In this document: piece after piece, positions 56,348 through 64,000 of the stretch
Position numbering within the stretch: the first letter of the stretch is position 1
Layout: every line of letters starts with the position of its first letter
Origin: Segatella oris
GTDB taxonomy: Bacteria > Bacteroidota > Bacteroidia > Bacteroidales > Bacteroidaceae
Assembly: GCF_900637655.1 (NCBI RefSeq)
Contig: NZ_LR134384.1
Span: 1,798,001 to 1,862,000 of the forward strand
Reading direction: 5' to 3'
DNA length: 64,000 nt
Program-made: the position numbers and the translations under genes
The notes under the pieces: model-generated
The model's input: only the letters and a program-made list of their open reading frames with translations
Told to the model about the DNA's origin: nothing
Database searches by the model: none

Positions 56348-57145
56348 ATGAAAAATCTATTCATTGCAATATGTTGTTTGGTGCCTGCTATAGGCATAGC
56401 ACAGACAGTTACGCCTATTCCTGCGAACAAAGTTGAAATCTTAAAGGCCGAAGCTGCAAGGAAAGCAGCAGAAGCAAAAAAGGCAGCTGAAGAAGCAAAG
56501 CGTGCTGCTGAAGAAGCCTTGAAAGCAGCAGAAGAGGCAGAACAGGCCACACAAGCAACACAACAACAGAAAGACAGTTGGACGATACCCCAACAAACCA
56601 AGCAGCAATCTCAACCTGTTGTCTCCAAGACTACTAATCCTTACGAGGGTTATTTAGCTGGTGCTGTGCCTGAACAAGATGGGAAAGTAACTTTTGAACT
56701 CAGGAAGACTGCCACCAACATGAACGCATCTGAAATTTACAAACGCGTTTACAATGTTCTCAACAACTTAGCTCATGATGAACATCAGGCCGGGAACAGT
56801 CGCATAGCGTTGGTTAACGAAGCTGAGCATATGATTGCAGCAAAATATGAAGAATGGTTGGTTTTCTCTCAAAATCTGCTTTCTTTAGACCGTACTAAAT
56901 TCAACTACACGATTGTTGCCAAGTGTCAGAACGGACAATTGGAACTGACTTTAAGTCGCATCAACTACAATTATGAAGAGGATAGGCCTTCAGGTTTCAA
57001 GGCCACAGCAGAAAATCTGATTGCTGACAGAGTAGCTCTTACCAAGAAAGGCACAAAGCTACAGCGCATGAATGCTAAGTTCAGAATGAAGACGGTAGAC
57101 CGAGTGAATGAGATTTTCAACGAGATAAAACAAGCACTCAAATAA
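56348..57145 (+). CDS. Secreted DUF4468 protein with Ala-rich helix
   Basis: A 265-residue exported protein: signal peptide to about residue 19 (VPAIGIAQ), then a striking helical Ala/Lys/Glu stretch (residues 33-75, repeated KAAEEAKRAAEEALKAAEEA type), a Gln-rich linker and a DUF4468 domain (EGYLAGAVPEQDGKVTFELR; MIAAKYEEWLVFSQN). DUF4468 is a TBP-like-fold family in Bacteroidetes of unknown function. A -7 box (TAATTTTG, 56318-56325) precedes it. The helix could form a single-alpha-helix or coiled-coil spacer to the cell envelope. Confidence 0.8.
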   Translation: MKNLFIAICCLVPAIGIAQTVTPIPANKVEILKAEAARKAAEAKKAAEEAKRAAEEALKAAEEAEQATQATQQQKDSWTIPQQTKQQSQPVVSKTTNPYEGYLAGAVPEQDGKVTFELRKTATNMNASEIYKRVYNVLNNLAHDEHQAGNSRIALVNEAEHMIAAKYEEWLVFSQNLLSLDRTKFNYTIVAKCQNGQLELTLSRINYNYEEDRPSGFKATAENLIADRVALTKKGTKLQRMNAKFRMKTVDRVNEIFNEIKQALK

Positions 57146-57165
57146 AAATATAATTCAATAAGATT

Positions 57166-57423
57166 ATGAATCAGGAAGAAAAAACAAATATAAATGAGAC
57201 GCAGTATGCCGTCAGACCGCATCACAAACAGAAGCGGTTAATAGACAACAACGATGACATGCTTAAATATCGCAACATACTTAACATCATTTTCATGGTG
57301 CTTGCCATTGTCGGTGTCATAGTATATACACAGACAGACTATAAAATTACAGCTACGATTATACTCATTGTAGCAGTAGTATTGAAGTTTATTGAGGTTG
57401 CATTACGAATGTTCCGCAAATGA
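57166..57423 (+). CDS. Small two-helix membrane protein
   Basis: An 85-residue protein with a charged N-terminal half and two membrane segments (residues about 38-57 and 61-79). No family recognised. It lies 20 nt after the DUF4468 gene and its stop overlaps the porin start by 4 nt (ATGA), so it is translationally coupled to the porin. A role in porin export or assembly is only a guess. Confidence 0.65.
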   Translation: MNQEEKTNINETQYAVRPHHKQKRLIDNNDDMLKYRNILNIIFMVLAIVGVIVYTQTDYKITATIILIVAVVLKFIEVALRMFRK

Positions 57424-59726
57424 AAAAAACATTCTTTTTTTTCATCTTCCTTCTTTCTACAGCACATGGTTATGCCCAGTTTGATGATGGTTTCAACCAA
57501 ATAGATACTGACGGGAATACTATCCAACGTAACAACAAGAGTAAAAAAGATTCATTAGGGAGCAACAAGGAAATCCCAGAGGGTATCAAAGTATGGACTG
57601 TGGACACACGTTTCGGAGACCGAAAGGCAGCGGTTCCCGATACGATTTCACACATGTTCATGAACTCAATCTTTACAACAGGCTTACGGGGTGACTATAC
57701 TACGACGGGGAATTTAGGTGCTCCACGCATAAACCGTATTGTGACTGACCGGCCTTTCGGGAGCCAGTTTATCTTCACACAGCCCTATGATTTCATCATT
57801 ACCCCTATTGAACAGTTCCACTTCACGAATACTCTGTCGCCCTTTACCAATATCACTTATAACAATGCAGGCAACCGAACTAACGGCGAAGATCACCTTA
57901 CAACGAAGTTTGGAGTAAATGCAGGAAAAAGGTTAGGTGTCGGCTTTAAATTCGATTATCTCTATGGAAGGGGGTATTATCAAGACCAGAGTACCGCACA
58001 TTTCAACTATACCATGTATGGTTCTTACTTGGGAGACCATTATCAGGCTCACTTGTTAATGTCAACCAATCATCAAAAGGTTAGTGAGAATGGTGGTATC
58101 ACTGATGACAACTATATCACGCATCCGGAAAGCTATAGTGACAAGTACTCTACGAATGAAATACCGACAGCTTTGTCGCAAAACTGGAACAGGAACGACA
58201 ATCAACACATATTTCTAACGCATCGTTATAACCTCGGTTTCAGCAGGAAAGTGCCTATGACAGAAGAGGAAATCAAGGCAAAGAAGTTTGCTATGGCTTC
58301 GAAAAAGGAAAACGAAGCACAGAAACGAAAAGATAAGGCAACACAAGAGGGAAGACAGGATGACGACAAAACAGTTACCCTCCAGGGCCGTCCTGATGAT
58401 GCAAAAATAATGGGGGCAGAGCCAATCTCACAGAAGAAAGATAATAATCGCGTAACCTTAGACAAACAGGCTGCAGACAGTTTGCTTGCTGCTGAAAAGA
58501 AAACGCAGGTTGACACAGCATGGATGAAGAAAGAATTTGTCCCTGCCACAAGTTTTATCCATACGCTCAAGTTCGACAACTATCGCCGTATCTATCAGGC
58601 ATATAAGACTCCTACCGATTTCTATGCAAATACTTACACTGTAGATGAACCGCTAACCGGCGACTCTATCTATGATAAAACCCGCCACTATAGACTCAAA
58701 AATACATTCGCTTTATCCTTATTGGAAGGGTTTAACAAATGGGCTAAGGCGGGATTGAAAGCTTTCATTACACCGGAGTTGAGGCATTTTACGCTCCCAA
58801 GTGCTACAGGAACAGACACTTACAACGAGCACAACCTGAGTTTTGGAGCACAATTGAGTAAGAAACAAGGTAAGACTTTCCATTATGATGCCATTGCCGA
58901 GACATGGCTTACCGGTGAAGATGCCGGACAATTGAAAATCGATGGGTCAGCTGATCTCAATTTCAAACTGTTTGGAGATACTTTGACTTTAACAGCCAAT
59001 GGGTTCTTCTATCGCCTAAATCCTACGTTCTATTATCGTCATTATCATAGTCGACATGCATGGTGGGACAATACAAACATGAGTAAAATCCTGCATTCAA
59101 GGATACAAGGCATTCTGAATTATCAAAAAACACGCACCACTTTACGCGTAGCAGTGGATGAAATCAAGAACTATACTTACTTTGCTTCATCCCATACAAT
59201 AACAAGTGGAAAGCGTGTTAATCATGCTATTACAGTAAATCAGAACAGTGGAGCCATTCATCTGTTGACAGCATCTCTGTCGCAGGATTTCACGTTTGGA
59301 CCACTTAATTGGGAGAGTGTAATTACCTATCAAAACTCAAGCAACAAGACTGTTTTGCCTGTTCCGACGCTCAATCTCTACAGTAACGTCTATCTTCGCT
59401 TTAAGATTGCTCACGTATTGCGATGTGATTTCGGGGCAGATGTGAGATATTTCACAAAGTATTATGCCCCCGATTACGTTCCAAGTTTGGGACAATATGC
59501 CGTGCAGACAAATACAAATACGACAGGAAGTGACAGCCGTGTTGAGATAGGAAACTATCCAGTAGTCAATGTTTACGCCAATTTCCACTTGAAACATACA
59601 CGCTTTTTCATCATGATGAGCCATCTAAATGCAGGAACCGGCAAGAAGAATTATTTCTACACTCCACACTATCCACTCAATCAAAGCATACTTAGATTTG
59701 GATTAAGTTGGAATTTCTTCAACTGA
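57420..59726 (+). CDS. Putative porin (Porin_10-like outer-membrane barrel)
   Basis: A 768-residue exported protein (signal MKKTFFFFIFLLSTAHGYAQ) of the Porin_10 type common in Bacteroidetes. Residues about 60-230 and 390-768 form amphipathic beta strands, ending in SWNFFN with an aromatic residue for BAM recognition. A Lys/Glu/Asp-rich insertion (residues about 280-365, EEEIKAKKFAMASKKENEAQ and beyond) probably forms a periplasmic or surface loop. Substrate unknown. menA starts 2 nt after its stop. Confidence 0.85.
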   Translation: MKKTFFFFIFLLSTAHGYAQFDDGFNQIDTDGNTIQRNNKSKKDSLGSNKEIPEGIKVWTVDTRFGDRKAAVPDTISHMFMNSIFTTGLRGDYTTTGNLGAPRINRIVTDRPFGSQFIFTQPYDFIITPIEQFHFTNTLSPFTNITYNNAGNRTNGEDHLTTKFGVNAGKRLGVGFKFDYLYGRGYYQDQSTAHFNYTMYGSYLGDHYQAHLLMSTNHQKVSENGGITDDNYITHPESYSDKYSTNEIPTALSQNWNRNDNQHIFLTHRYNLGFSRKVPMTEEEIKAKKFAMASKKENEAQKRKDKATQEGRQDDDKTVTLQGRPDDAKIMGAEPISQKKDNNRVTLDKQAADSLLAAEKKTQVDTAWMKKEFVPATSFIHTLKFDNYRRIYQAYKTPTDFYANTYTVDEPLTGDSIYDKTRHYRLKNTFALSLLEGFNKWAKAGLKAFITPELRHFTLPSATGTDTYNEHNLSFGAQLSKKQGKTFHYDAIAETWLTGEDAGQLKIDGSADLNFKLFGDTLTLTANGFFYRLNPTFYYRHYHSRHAWWDNTNMSKILHSRIQGILNYQKTRTTLRVAVDEIKNYTYFASSHTITSGKRVNHAITVNQNSGAIHLLTASLSQDFTFGPLNWESVITYQNSSNKTVLPVPTLNLYSNVYLRFKIAHVLRCDFGADVRYFTKYYAPDYVPSLGQYAVQTNTNTTGSDSRVEIGNYPVVNVYANFHLKHTRFFIMMSHLNAGTGKKNYFYTPHYPLNQSILRFGLSWNFFN

Positions 59727-59728
59727 AA

Positions 59729-60646
59729 ATGAACGAAAACAAGATTGTCATAAATTCATTCAAAGCTTGGTTTCTGGCTTCGAGGCCAAAGACATTGACT
59801 GGGGCAGCAGTTCCCGTCATGATTGGTACCACGCTTGCCTTCAACCAAACAGGGATTGAGCAGTTTGCTGTTATCCCTGCTATACTTTGCTTTCTCTTTG
59901 CTTTCATCATGCAGATAGATGCCAATTTCATTAACGATTACTTCGATTGTCAAAAGGGAAACGACAAATCCGAGAATAGATTGGGGCCTAAAAGAGCATG
60001 CACTGAGGGTTGGATAACCTTACCTGCCATGAAAAAGGCAATTGTCATGACCACTATTCTGGCATGTGTCATTGGACTGCCACTTATTATATATGGTGGA
60101 TACGGAATGCTTCTGATTGGCCTACTCTGTGTCCTCTTCTGCTTCCTCTATACGATAAAACTGTCTTATTTTGGGTTAGGCGATCTGTTGGTACTTATAT
60201 TTTTCGGCATTATTCCTGTCTGCCTGACCTATTATGTCATCATGCCACAAGCAGAAAGAAATATTTCTTTAGAAGTCATTCTGGCTTCATTAGCCTGTGG
60301 TTTCGTTATCGATACTTTACTTATCGTCAATAACTATCGTGACAGAGACAACGATCGACGTGACGGGAAAATCACGCTCATTGTTCGAGTTGGTGAGAAA
60401 TGGGGCACACGTCTTTATCTCTTATCGGGCCTGATTGGAGAAATCCTCATGCTATTCGTCAGTATAACCAATTCGGGAAGTACTTTTGCTCCCACCTTTT
60501 TGCTGGGATATCTGTTTCTTCACTTCTTTACTTATGAGAGAATGTTAAAGATACGGCAAGGTAAGGAACTCAATAAGGTCTTGGGAATGACAGCCCGCAA
60601 CATGTTTATCTTCGGTATATTATCAACTCTGGCAATCTTAATTTAA
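59729..60646 (+). CDS. menA: 1,4-dihydroxy-2-naphthoate polyprenyltransferase
   Basis: A 305-residue UbiA-superfamily integral membrane enzyme that prenylates DHNA in menaquinone synthesis. Prenyl-diphosphate/Mg binding motifs are NDYFD (69-73) and a second acidic DRDNDRRDGKIT near residue 205; eight or so membrane segments are seen. The start is the ATG at 59729, 2 nt after the porin stop; an upstream in-frame TTG overlaps the porin. The enzyme fits an anaerobe with a fumarate-type menaquinone chain. Confidence 0.9.
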   Translation: MNENKIVINSFKAWFLASRPKTLTGAAVPVMIGTTLAFNQTGIEQFAVIPAILCFLFAFIMQIDANFINDYFDCQKGNDKSENRLGPKRACTEGWITLPAMKKAIVMTTILACVIGLPLIIYGGYGMLLIGLLCVLFCFLYTIKLSYFGLGDLLVLIFFGIIPVCLTYYVIMPQAERNISLEVILASLACGFVIDTLLIVNNYRDRDNDRRDGKITLIVRVGEKWGTRLYLLSGLIGEILMLFVSITNSGSTFAPTFLLGYLFLHFFTYERMLKIRQGKELNKVLGMTARNMFIFGILSTLAILI

Positions 60647-60649
60647 CAT

Positions 60650-61282
60650 ATGCAACAGGTATCTTTGGAAATCATGGAGTTTATTGAGCACCATATACTC
60701 CCTCGTTATACAGCTTTTGGAAAGAGTCATGGACTGCAACATGTCAATCGGGTTATCAAGAATTCCATTGAACTGGCCAATTATGTTGGTGCAGATATTA
60801 ACATGGCATATGTTATTGCAGCCTATCATGACCTTGGTATGTCGGGACCACGTGCCATTCATCATCTCACCAGTGGTAAGATTTTAAGCAACGATGTACG
60901 TCTGAAGAAGTGGTTCAACAACGACCAGTTGAAAATCATGAAAGAAGCCGTTGAAGACCATCGAGCCAGTTCAAGCCACACTCCACGCACCATCTATGGC
61001 AAAATTGTAGCTGAAGCCGACCGCGATCTTGAGCCGGATGTTGTCTTCAGCCGAGCCATACAGTTTGGTCTTGAGAACTATCCTAAATTGGATAAAGAGG
61101 GACAATGGAAACGCTTTGAAAGCCACATGAATGAAAAATATTCACGAAACGGCTACATACATCTGTGGATTCCCGGAAGTCCCAATGCCAGAAAGCTCAA
61201 AGACATACAGGATACTATTGAAGATAAAGACCTGTTACGCATGAAATTTGACCTCTTATATTCAAAAGAAAATAATGAATAA
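60650..61282 (+). CDS. HD-domain phosphohydrolase
   Basis: A 210-residue HD-superfamily protein. Metal-binding residues are His31 (HGLQH), His60-Asp61 (AAYHDLGM) and Asp124 (AEADRD). Such proteins hydrolyse phosphate esters, often of nucleotides; the substrate is not known. The gene starts 3 nt after menA and is the last of the uninterrupted run from the DUF4468 gene. No terminator is obvious before the tRNA promoter at 61284. Confidence 0.85.
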   Translation: MQQVSLEIMEFIEHHILPRYTAFGKSHGLQHVNRVIKNSIELANYVGADINMAYVIAAYHDLGMSGPRAIHHLTSGKILSNDVRLKKWFNNDQLKIMKEAVEDHRASSSHTPRTIYGKIVAEADRDLEPDVVFSRAIQFGLENYPKLDKEGQWKRFESHMNEKYSRNGYIHLWIPGSPNARKLKDIQDTIEDKDLLRMKFDLLYSKENNE

Positions 61283-61283
61283 A

Positions 61284-61315
61284 TTTGGCTCTTCCAAAAA
61301 AATAATATACCTTTG
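61284..61315 (+). promoter_or_regulatory. Promoter of the tRNA-Thr/tRNA-Gly unit
   Basis: TTTG (61284-61287) and TACCTTTG (61308-61315) with 20 nt between them, 33 nt before tRNA-Thr. Confidence 0.75.
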
Positions 61316-61348
61316 CACCACGAAACACCGAAAAGCATGAGTCTCTAT

Positions 61349-61421
<73 letters not shown>

Positions 61422-61426
61422 CTCTT

Positions 61427-61497
61427 GCGGAATTAGCACATCGGTAGTGCGCGAGCTTCCCAAGCTTGAAAGGCGGGTTCGACTCCCGTATTCCGCT
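61427..61497 (+). tRNA. tRNA-Gly (anticodon CCC)
   Basis: A 71-nt cloverleaf: acceptor GCGGAAT/ATTCCGC, anticodon stem CGAGC/GCTTG around TTCCCAA, T-arm GGTTCGACTCC. The D-loop is short, as usual for Gly. CCC reads GGG; it is co-transcribed with tRNA-Thr. Confidence 0.93.
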
Positions 61498-61594
61498 CAA
61501 ATATCCCTCATAATTTAACGCTTCTCATTTGTTAAATTATTAAAAGCTGTTGTTTATTTATTCTTTATTTCAAACAACATAACGCTTCTTTTCG

Positions 61595-61602
61595 TATATT
61601 TG
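61595..61602 (+). promoter_or_regulatory. -7 box for the small T9SS-type protein gene
   Basis: TATATTTG, 20 nt before the ATG at 61623. The -33 region is not clear. Confidence 0.5.
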
Positions 61603-61622
61603 CAAGCATAATATAGTATTGG

Positions 61623-62069
61623 ATGCTTATGAGGAACGTTATCCTGCTACTTTACCTATTCATCATGTCCACGGTTGTCTATGCACGACACAATGAAGAA
61701 TTGAGTATCAACGGCAATCGGGCAGACAAGAATGTCATAGAAATCAGCTTCGAAGACTCTGCGGTTATCCTCCATTGGAGCGACAACACGACAACAAGTA
61801 ACAAGATAGCTGATACAATGACTAAGCTTGCTTGCGTGGAAGGAATAGACAAAGCACATATTGCTTCAATAAGCGGCATCTACGAAAAAGAAATCCTTAT
61901 CAGTGGCACAAAGCCTGGAACATCCATTAATATCTATGACATTGCAGGCAATAGGCTGCAAAACATTCTTTCTGTCAGCCCAACAACACCAATTGATATC
62001 AGCCACTTTAATACTGGTATCTATCTAATTCAAGACAAAAATACAGTTATCAAATTCGTGAAGAGGTAG
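61623..62069 (+). CDS. Small protein with type IX secretion C-terminal domain
   Basis: A 148-residue exported protein: signal peptide (ending VVYA, about residue 21), a short region of about 60 residues, then a C-terminal sorting-domain-like module (ISGTKPGTSINIYDIAGNRL, TPIDISHFNTGIYLIQ, IKFVKR), as in proteins secreted through the PorSS/T9SS. The mature portion is unusually small for a cargo. The first ATG (61623) or the one 6 nt later could be used. It lies between two tRNA units and has its own -7 box. Confidence 0.7.
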   Translation: MLMRNVILLLYLFIMSTVVYARHNEELSINGNRADKNVIEISFEDSAVILHWSDNTTTSNKIADTMTKLACVEGIDKAHIASISGIYEKEILISGTKPGTSINIYDIAGNRLQNILSVSPTTPIDISHFNTGIYLIQDKNTVIKFVKR

Positions 62070-62127
62070 CTCTAATAATTCAAACTATAGCTTCTGCCCT
62101 ATTTTTTTGAAAAAAAACATTCTTTTA

Positions 62128-62159
62128 TTTGGCTGTTTGATGAAAAGAATGTACCTTTG
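62128..62159 (+). promoter_or_regulatory. Promoter of the tRNA-Lys pair
   Basis: TTTG (62128-62131) and TACCTTTG (62152-62159), 20 nt apart, 42 nt before the first tRNA-Lys. Confidence 0.75.
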
Positions 62160-62201
62160 CACACGCAATTCGGAATTATATCTTCCGTGACAATATCGAA
62201 T

Positions 62202-62274
62202 GCACCCTTAGCTCAGTTGGTAGAGCAACTGACTCTTAATCAGTGGGTCTAGGGTTCGAATCCCTAAGGGTGTA
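62202..62274 (+). tRNA. tRNA-Lys (anticodon CTT), copy 1
   Basis: A 73-nt cloverleaf: acceptor GCACCCT/AGGGTGT, anticodon loop CTCTTAA, T-arm GGTTCGAATCC. Identical in sequence to the copy 29 nt downstream. Confidence 0.95.
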
Positions 62275-62303
62275 CATTTGATAGACGTTGATAAATTGCA
62301 CTT

Positions 62304-62376
62304 GCACCCTTAGCTCAGTTGGTAGAGCAACTGACTCTTAATCAGTGGGTCTAGGGTTCGAATCCCTAAGGGTGTA
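62304..62376 (+). tRNA. tRNA-Lys (anticodon CTT), copy 2
   Basis: A 73-nt exact duplicate of the tRNA at 62202, followed within 2 nt by a terminator. The tandem copies share one promoter. Confidence 0.95.
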
Positions 62377-62378
62377 CA

Positions 62379-62408
62379 AAGAGAGTTGGTCTTCCACCTC
62401 TCTTTTTT
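62379..62408 (+). terminator. Terminator of the tRNA-Lys pair
   Basis: AGAGAG and CTCTCT form an outer stem and TGG/CCA an inner stem around TCTT, followed by a run of seven T. Confidence 0.75.
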
Positions 62409-62479
62409 TCTTTATAGGCAAAATATCTTTTGCAATCAACAAGTAGCTAACTCTTGATTCTGTAAATATTACGGTCTAC

Positions 62480-62880
62480 TTTTTAACACTTCAAGCTTCT
62501 ATCATCTACAGAAAAAAAGCGGAAAATATAGGTTTACACATCAACATCATGGAAATCTAAATACAACATAACGTATGAAAAATCATAATATGACGCAAAA
62601 TGCGTGGCAATTTAATGCTAAATACACTGTAATCAGCATCAAACGACACAGCAATCTAAGGCAGATTGTGCTGTAATCTGATGCTAATTACAGCACTTTT
62701 GAATATGATCTTATTTCACATTTTGCCTTCACTTCTATAATATTCTGATATTCAAGCTATTACAATATCCTAAAATACAGCACGTATTTCGAGCAAGGAT
62801 GAGCTTCATTTCAAATACGCGAGTATAACGAAGGCTATTGTAAATATCCTTGAAGAAAATTAACCTATATTCCGCTTCAT
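62480..62880 (+). repeat. Interspersed element, copy E (full length)
   Basis: This copy opens with TTTTTAACACTT (62480-62491). Four 22-bp units lie at 62599-62620, 62621-62642, 62643-62664 and 62665-62686, then ATTACAGCAC; units share CTGTAATCTGATGCTA-type ends. It continues with AATATTCTGATA, CTAAAATACAG and GTAAATATCCTTGAAGAAA (about 62840-62858). The same order and spacing are seen in copies B, C and D. The rest of 62409-63108 shows no gene. Confidence 0.75.
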
Positions 62881-63108
62881 TGCATTATAACGCTCCAACA
62901 ATGCTTAAAGAAGAACAAACTGAAATCAACTGAAAAACAATAAGCATCAAAGCGGTTCGTTTCTCACCTTTAAAAGCATCGGGATATGACGGCTTAAAAG
63001 TAACCGTTGAAAGCAAAAAGGATGTGTTATAAAATGCTATTAAATCCATTCTGCATTGAGATTAGCCCCCACTTGTTTTGTCCTGTCACCCTATAAAATC
63101 TCTGTCGC

Positions 63109-63141
63109 TTTGATATATATAAGAAAAAGTCATTACCTTTG
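63109..63141 (+). promoter_or_regulatory. Promoter of the GH89 gene
   Basis: TTTG (63109-63112) and TACCTTTG (63134-63141), 21 nt apart, 20 nt before the ATG at 63162. Confidence 0.65.
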
Positions 63142-63161
63142 TAGTCTAATGATAATTTAAC

Positions 63162-63624
63162 ATGAGAACCATTATTACTTTATTCTTTTGCCTCATCGCT
63201 GTCATTTCATCAGCCAATCCTATTGATAACCTTTTAGAACGGATTGATAAAGGGGCAAGCAAGAAGTTCAAAACCGAACTTATCCAAAGTCCTACTGACT
63301 TCTTTGAATTGTCACAAGAGGGAAATCGCATTGTCATTAAAGGCAATACGTGGGTGAATATTGCTGTGGGGCTAAACTGGTATCTTAAATATTACGCCAG
63401 TATTCACCTTACTTGGAATAACATGAACACGCATCTGCCGGCCTCACTCCCAAGGGTTACAAGTCCCGAACGCCACAAAACCGACCTCAAACTGCGCTAT
63501 GATTTCAATTATTGTACTTTTTCTTATTCCATGGCTTTCTGGGATTGGAAACGCTGGCAGACGGAAATCGACTGGATAGCACTGCATGGTGTCAACCTCC
63601 CTTTAGCCATTGTGGGCGAAGAAG
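63162..63624 (+). pseudogene. GH89 alpha-N-acetylglucosaminidase, 5' part cut by an IS
   Basis: The first 154 codons or so of a NAGLU-type (GH89) enzyme, which removes alpha-linked GlcNAc from host glycans such as heparan sulfate or gastric mucin. There is a signal peptide (to about residue 18) and the diagnostic RYDFNYCTFSYSMAFWDWKR and HGVNLPLAIVGEE segments. Directly after GEE the sequence changes to IS DNA, giving a spurious tail to 63659. A full GH89 protein is about 700 residues, so the active-site domain is lost unless the rest lies beyond the IS. Confidence 0.85.
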
Positions 63625-64000
63625 GAGAGTGTAAAGTAAACTGTGTCAGGCTACAATAAGAAACAGTCTTATACAGTTTATTTTTTATGGACAACAAAGA
63701 ATTTGATTACAAGAGAGCTGCTGAACAGCTTTGTAAGGGTGAACCATTATTTAGTAAGGATGGTGCTTTGGCACCAATGTTGGAGCGTATTTAAATGCTG
63801 CTCTTGAAGGTGAGATGGATGCCCATCTCACTTCTGAAGAGCGTTCACAAGGCAATCGCCGTAATGGTAAAATGCCTAAGCAAGTACAAACTTGTTATGG
63901 TGCGGTCATTGTTGAGACACCTCGTGACCGTGACGGTTCCTTTGAACCGCAGACCGTCAAAAAGTGCGAGACAATCCTTGCAGAAGGTATGGCGGATCAG
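63625..64000 (+). mobile_element. IS256-family insertion sequence, left end (runs off window)
   Basis: Starts near 63625 with GAGTGTAAAGTAAACTGTGT, interrupting the GH89 frame, and contains the 5' part of a transposase gene. It differs clearly from the remnant at 13 kb in end sequence and protein. The right end and target duplication are outside the window. Confidence 0.8.
63687..64000 (+). pseudogene. IS256-family transposase, N-terminal part with frameshift
   Basis: Reading starts MDNKEFDYKRAAEQLCKGEP and meets a stop (TAA, 63792-63794) just after APMLERI. Adding one T in the ATTTAAA run at about 63789-63795 restores LNAALEGEMDAHLTSEERSQ, the conserved IS256-family N-terminus, and continues RNGKMPKQVQTCYGAVIVET to the window end. 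It is therefore either a 1-nt deletion mutant, a sequencing error in a homopolymer, or less likely a frameshifting site. The catalytic domain lies beyond the window. Confidence 0.8.

Overview
The window looks like a chromosomal stretch from a Bacteroidales bacterium, most likely Prevotella or a close relative. The evidence is promoters of the Bacteroidetes type (TTTG, about 20 nt, then TAnnTTTG) in front of most transcription units, and lineage-typical genes and orders: bamD-rpoZ-DUF4293, class III fructose-bisphosphatase, DUF3078 and Porin_10 barrels, DUF4468, a type IX secretion C-terminal domain, and split biotin-dependent decarboxylase subunits. I cannot fix the species from the sequence alone. 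Almost everything is housekeeping DNA; no phage, CRISPR, resistance or classical defence locus is visible.

Layout. 0.4-5.3 kb: an SLC13-type anion transporter, a purine permease with an SDR oxidoreductase, a thioredoxin-fold protein and a nitroreductase. 6-7.3 kb: infC-rpmI-rplT. 7.6-12.5 kb: an AAA_14-type ATPase and pyruvate:ferredoxin oxidoreductase. 13-14.3 kb: a decayed IS256-family element. 14.5-17 kb (minus): TetR regulator, DUF2520 protein, KdsC-like phosphatase, Maf. 17-19.4 kb: malic enzyme. 20.3-26.7 kb: mostly minus strand, with Crp-like regulator, lepA, yebC and pheT. 27-36 kb: DUF3078 barrel, pyrG-yidC, S9 peptidase and MFS transporter. 36.3-44.5 kb: a long collinear run purU-ftsE-lysC-lysA-glycosyltransferase-unknown-fbp. 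45-48 kb: lytic transglycosylase and a HisC-like aminotransferase. 49-51.5 kb: carboxyltransferase, a 49-aa subunit and a biotin carrier. 51.6-53.3 kb (minus): bamD-rpoZ-DUF4293. 54-61.3 kb: uvrB, DUF4468 protein, porin unit, menA and an HD protein. 61.3-62.4 kb: four tRNA genes and a tiny T9SS-type protein. The right end is a GH89 glycosidase gene broken by a second IS256-family element.

The most unusual content is non-coding. First, two arrays 28 kb apart (19499-20190 and 48093-49030) hold 17 and 23 units in a nearly invariant 41-bp register. Each unit is a short dyad plus a T-rich linker, and the dyad sequence changes in blocks along the array while the spacing does not. Second, an interspersed element of about 0.36-0.4 kb occurs in at least four near-complete copies in both orientations (near 5.4, 12.7, 53.6 and 62.5 kb). 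It carries an inner array of degenerate 22-bp direct repeats, and 22-bp arrays also occur alone near 27.0 and 45.4 kb and in a partial copy near 0.2 kb. The IS256 remnant at 13 kb has inserted into one copy. Both periods are close to whole numbers of helical turns.

Other points of note: the HisC-like protein has His where the PLP-binding Lys should be; the AAA ATPase has Gln for the Walker B Glu; and near 26.9 kb a promoter is followed at once by a terminator.
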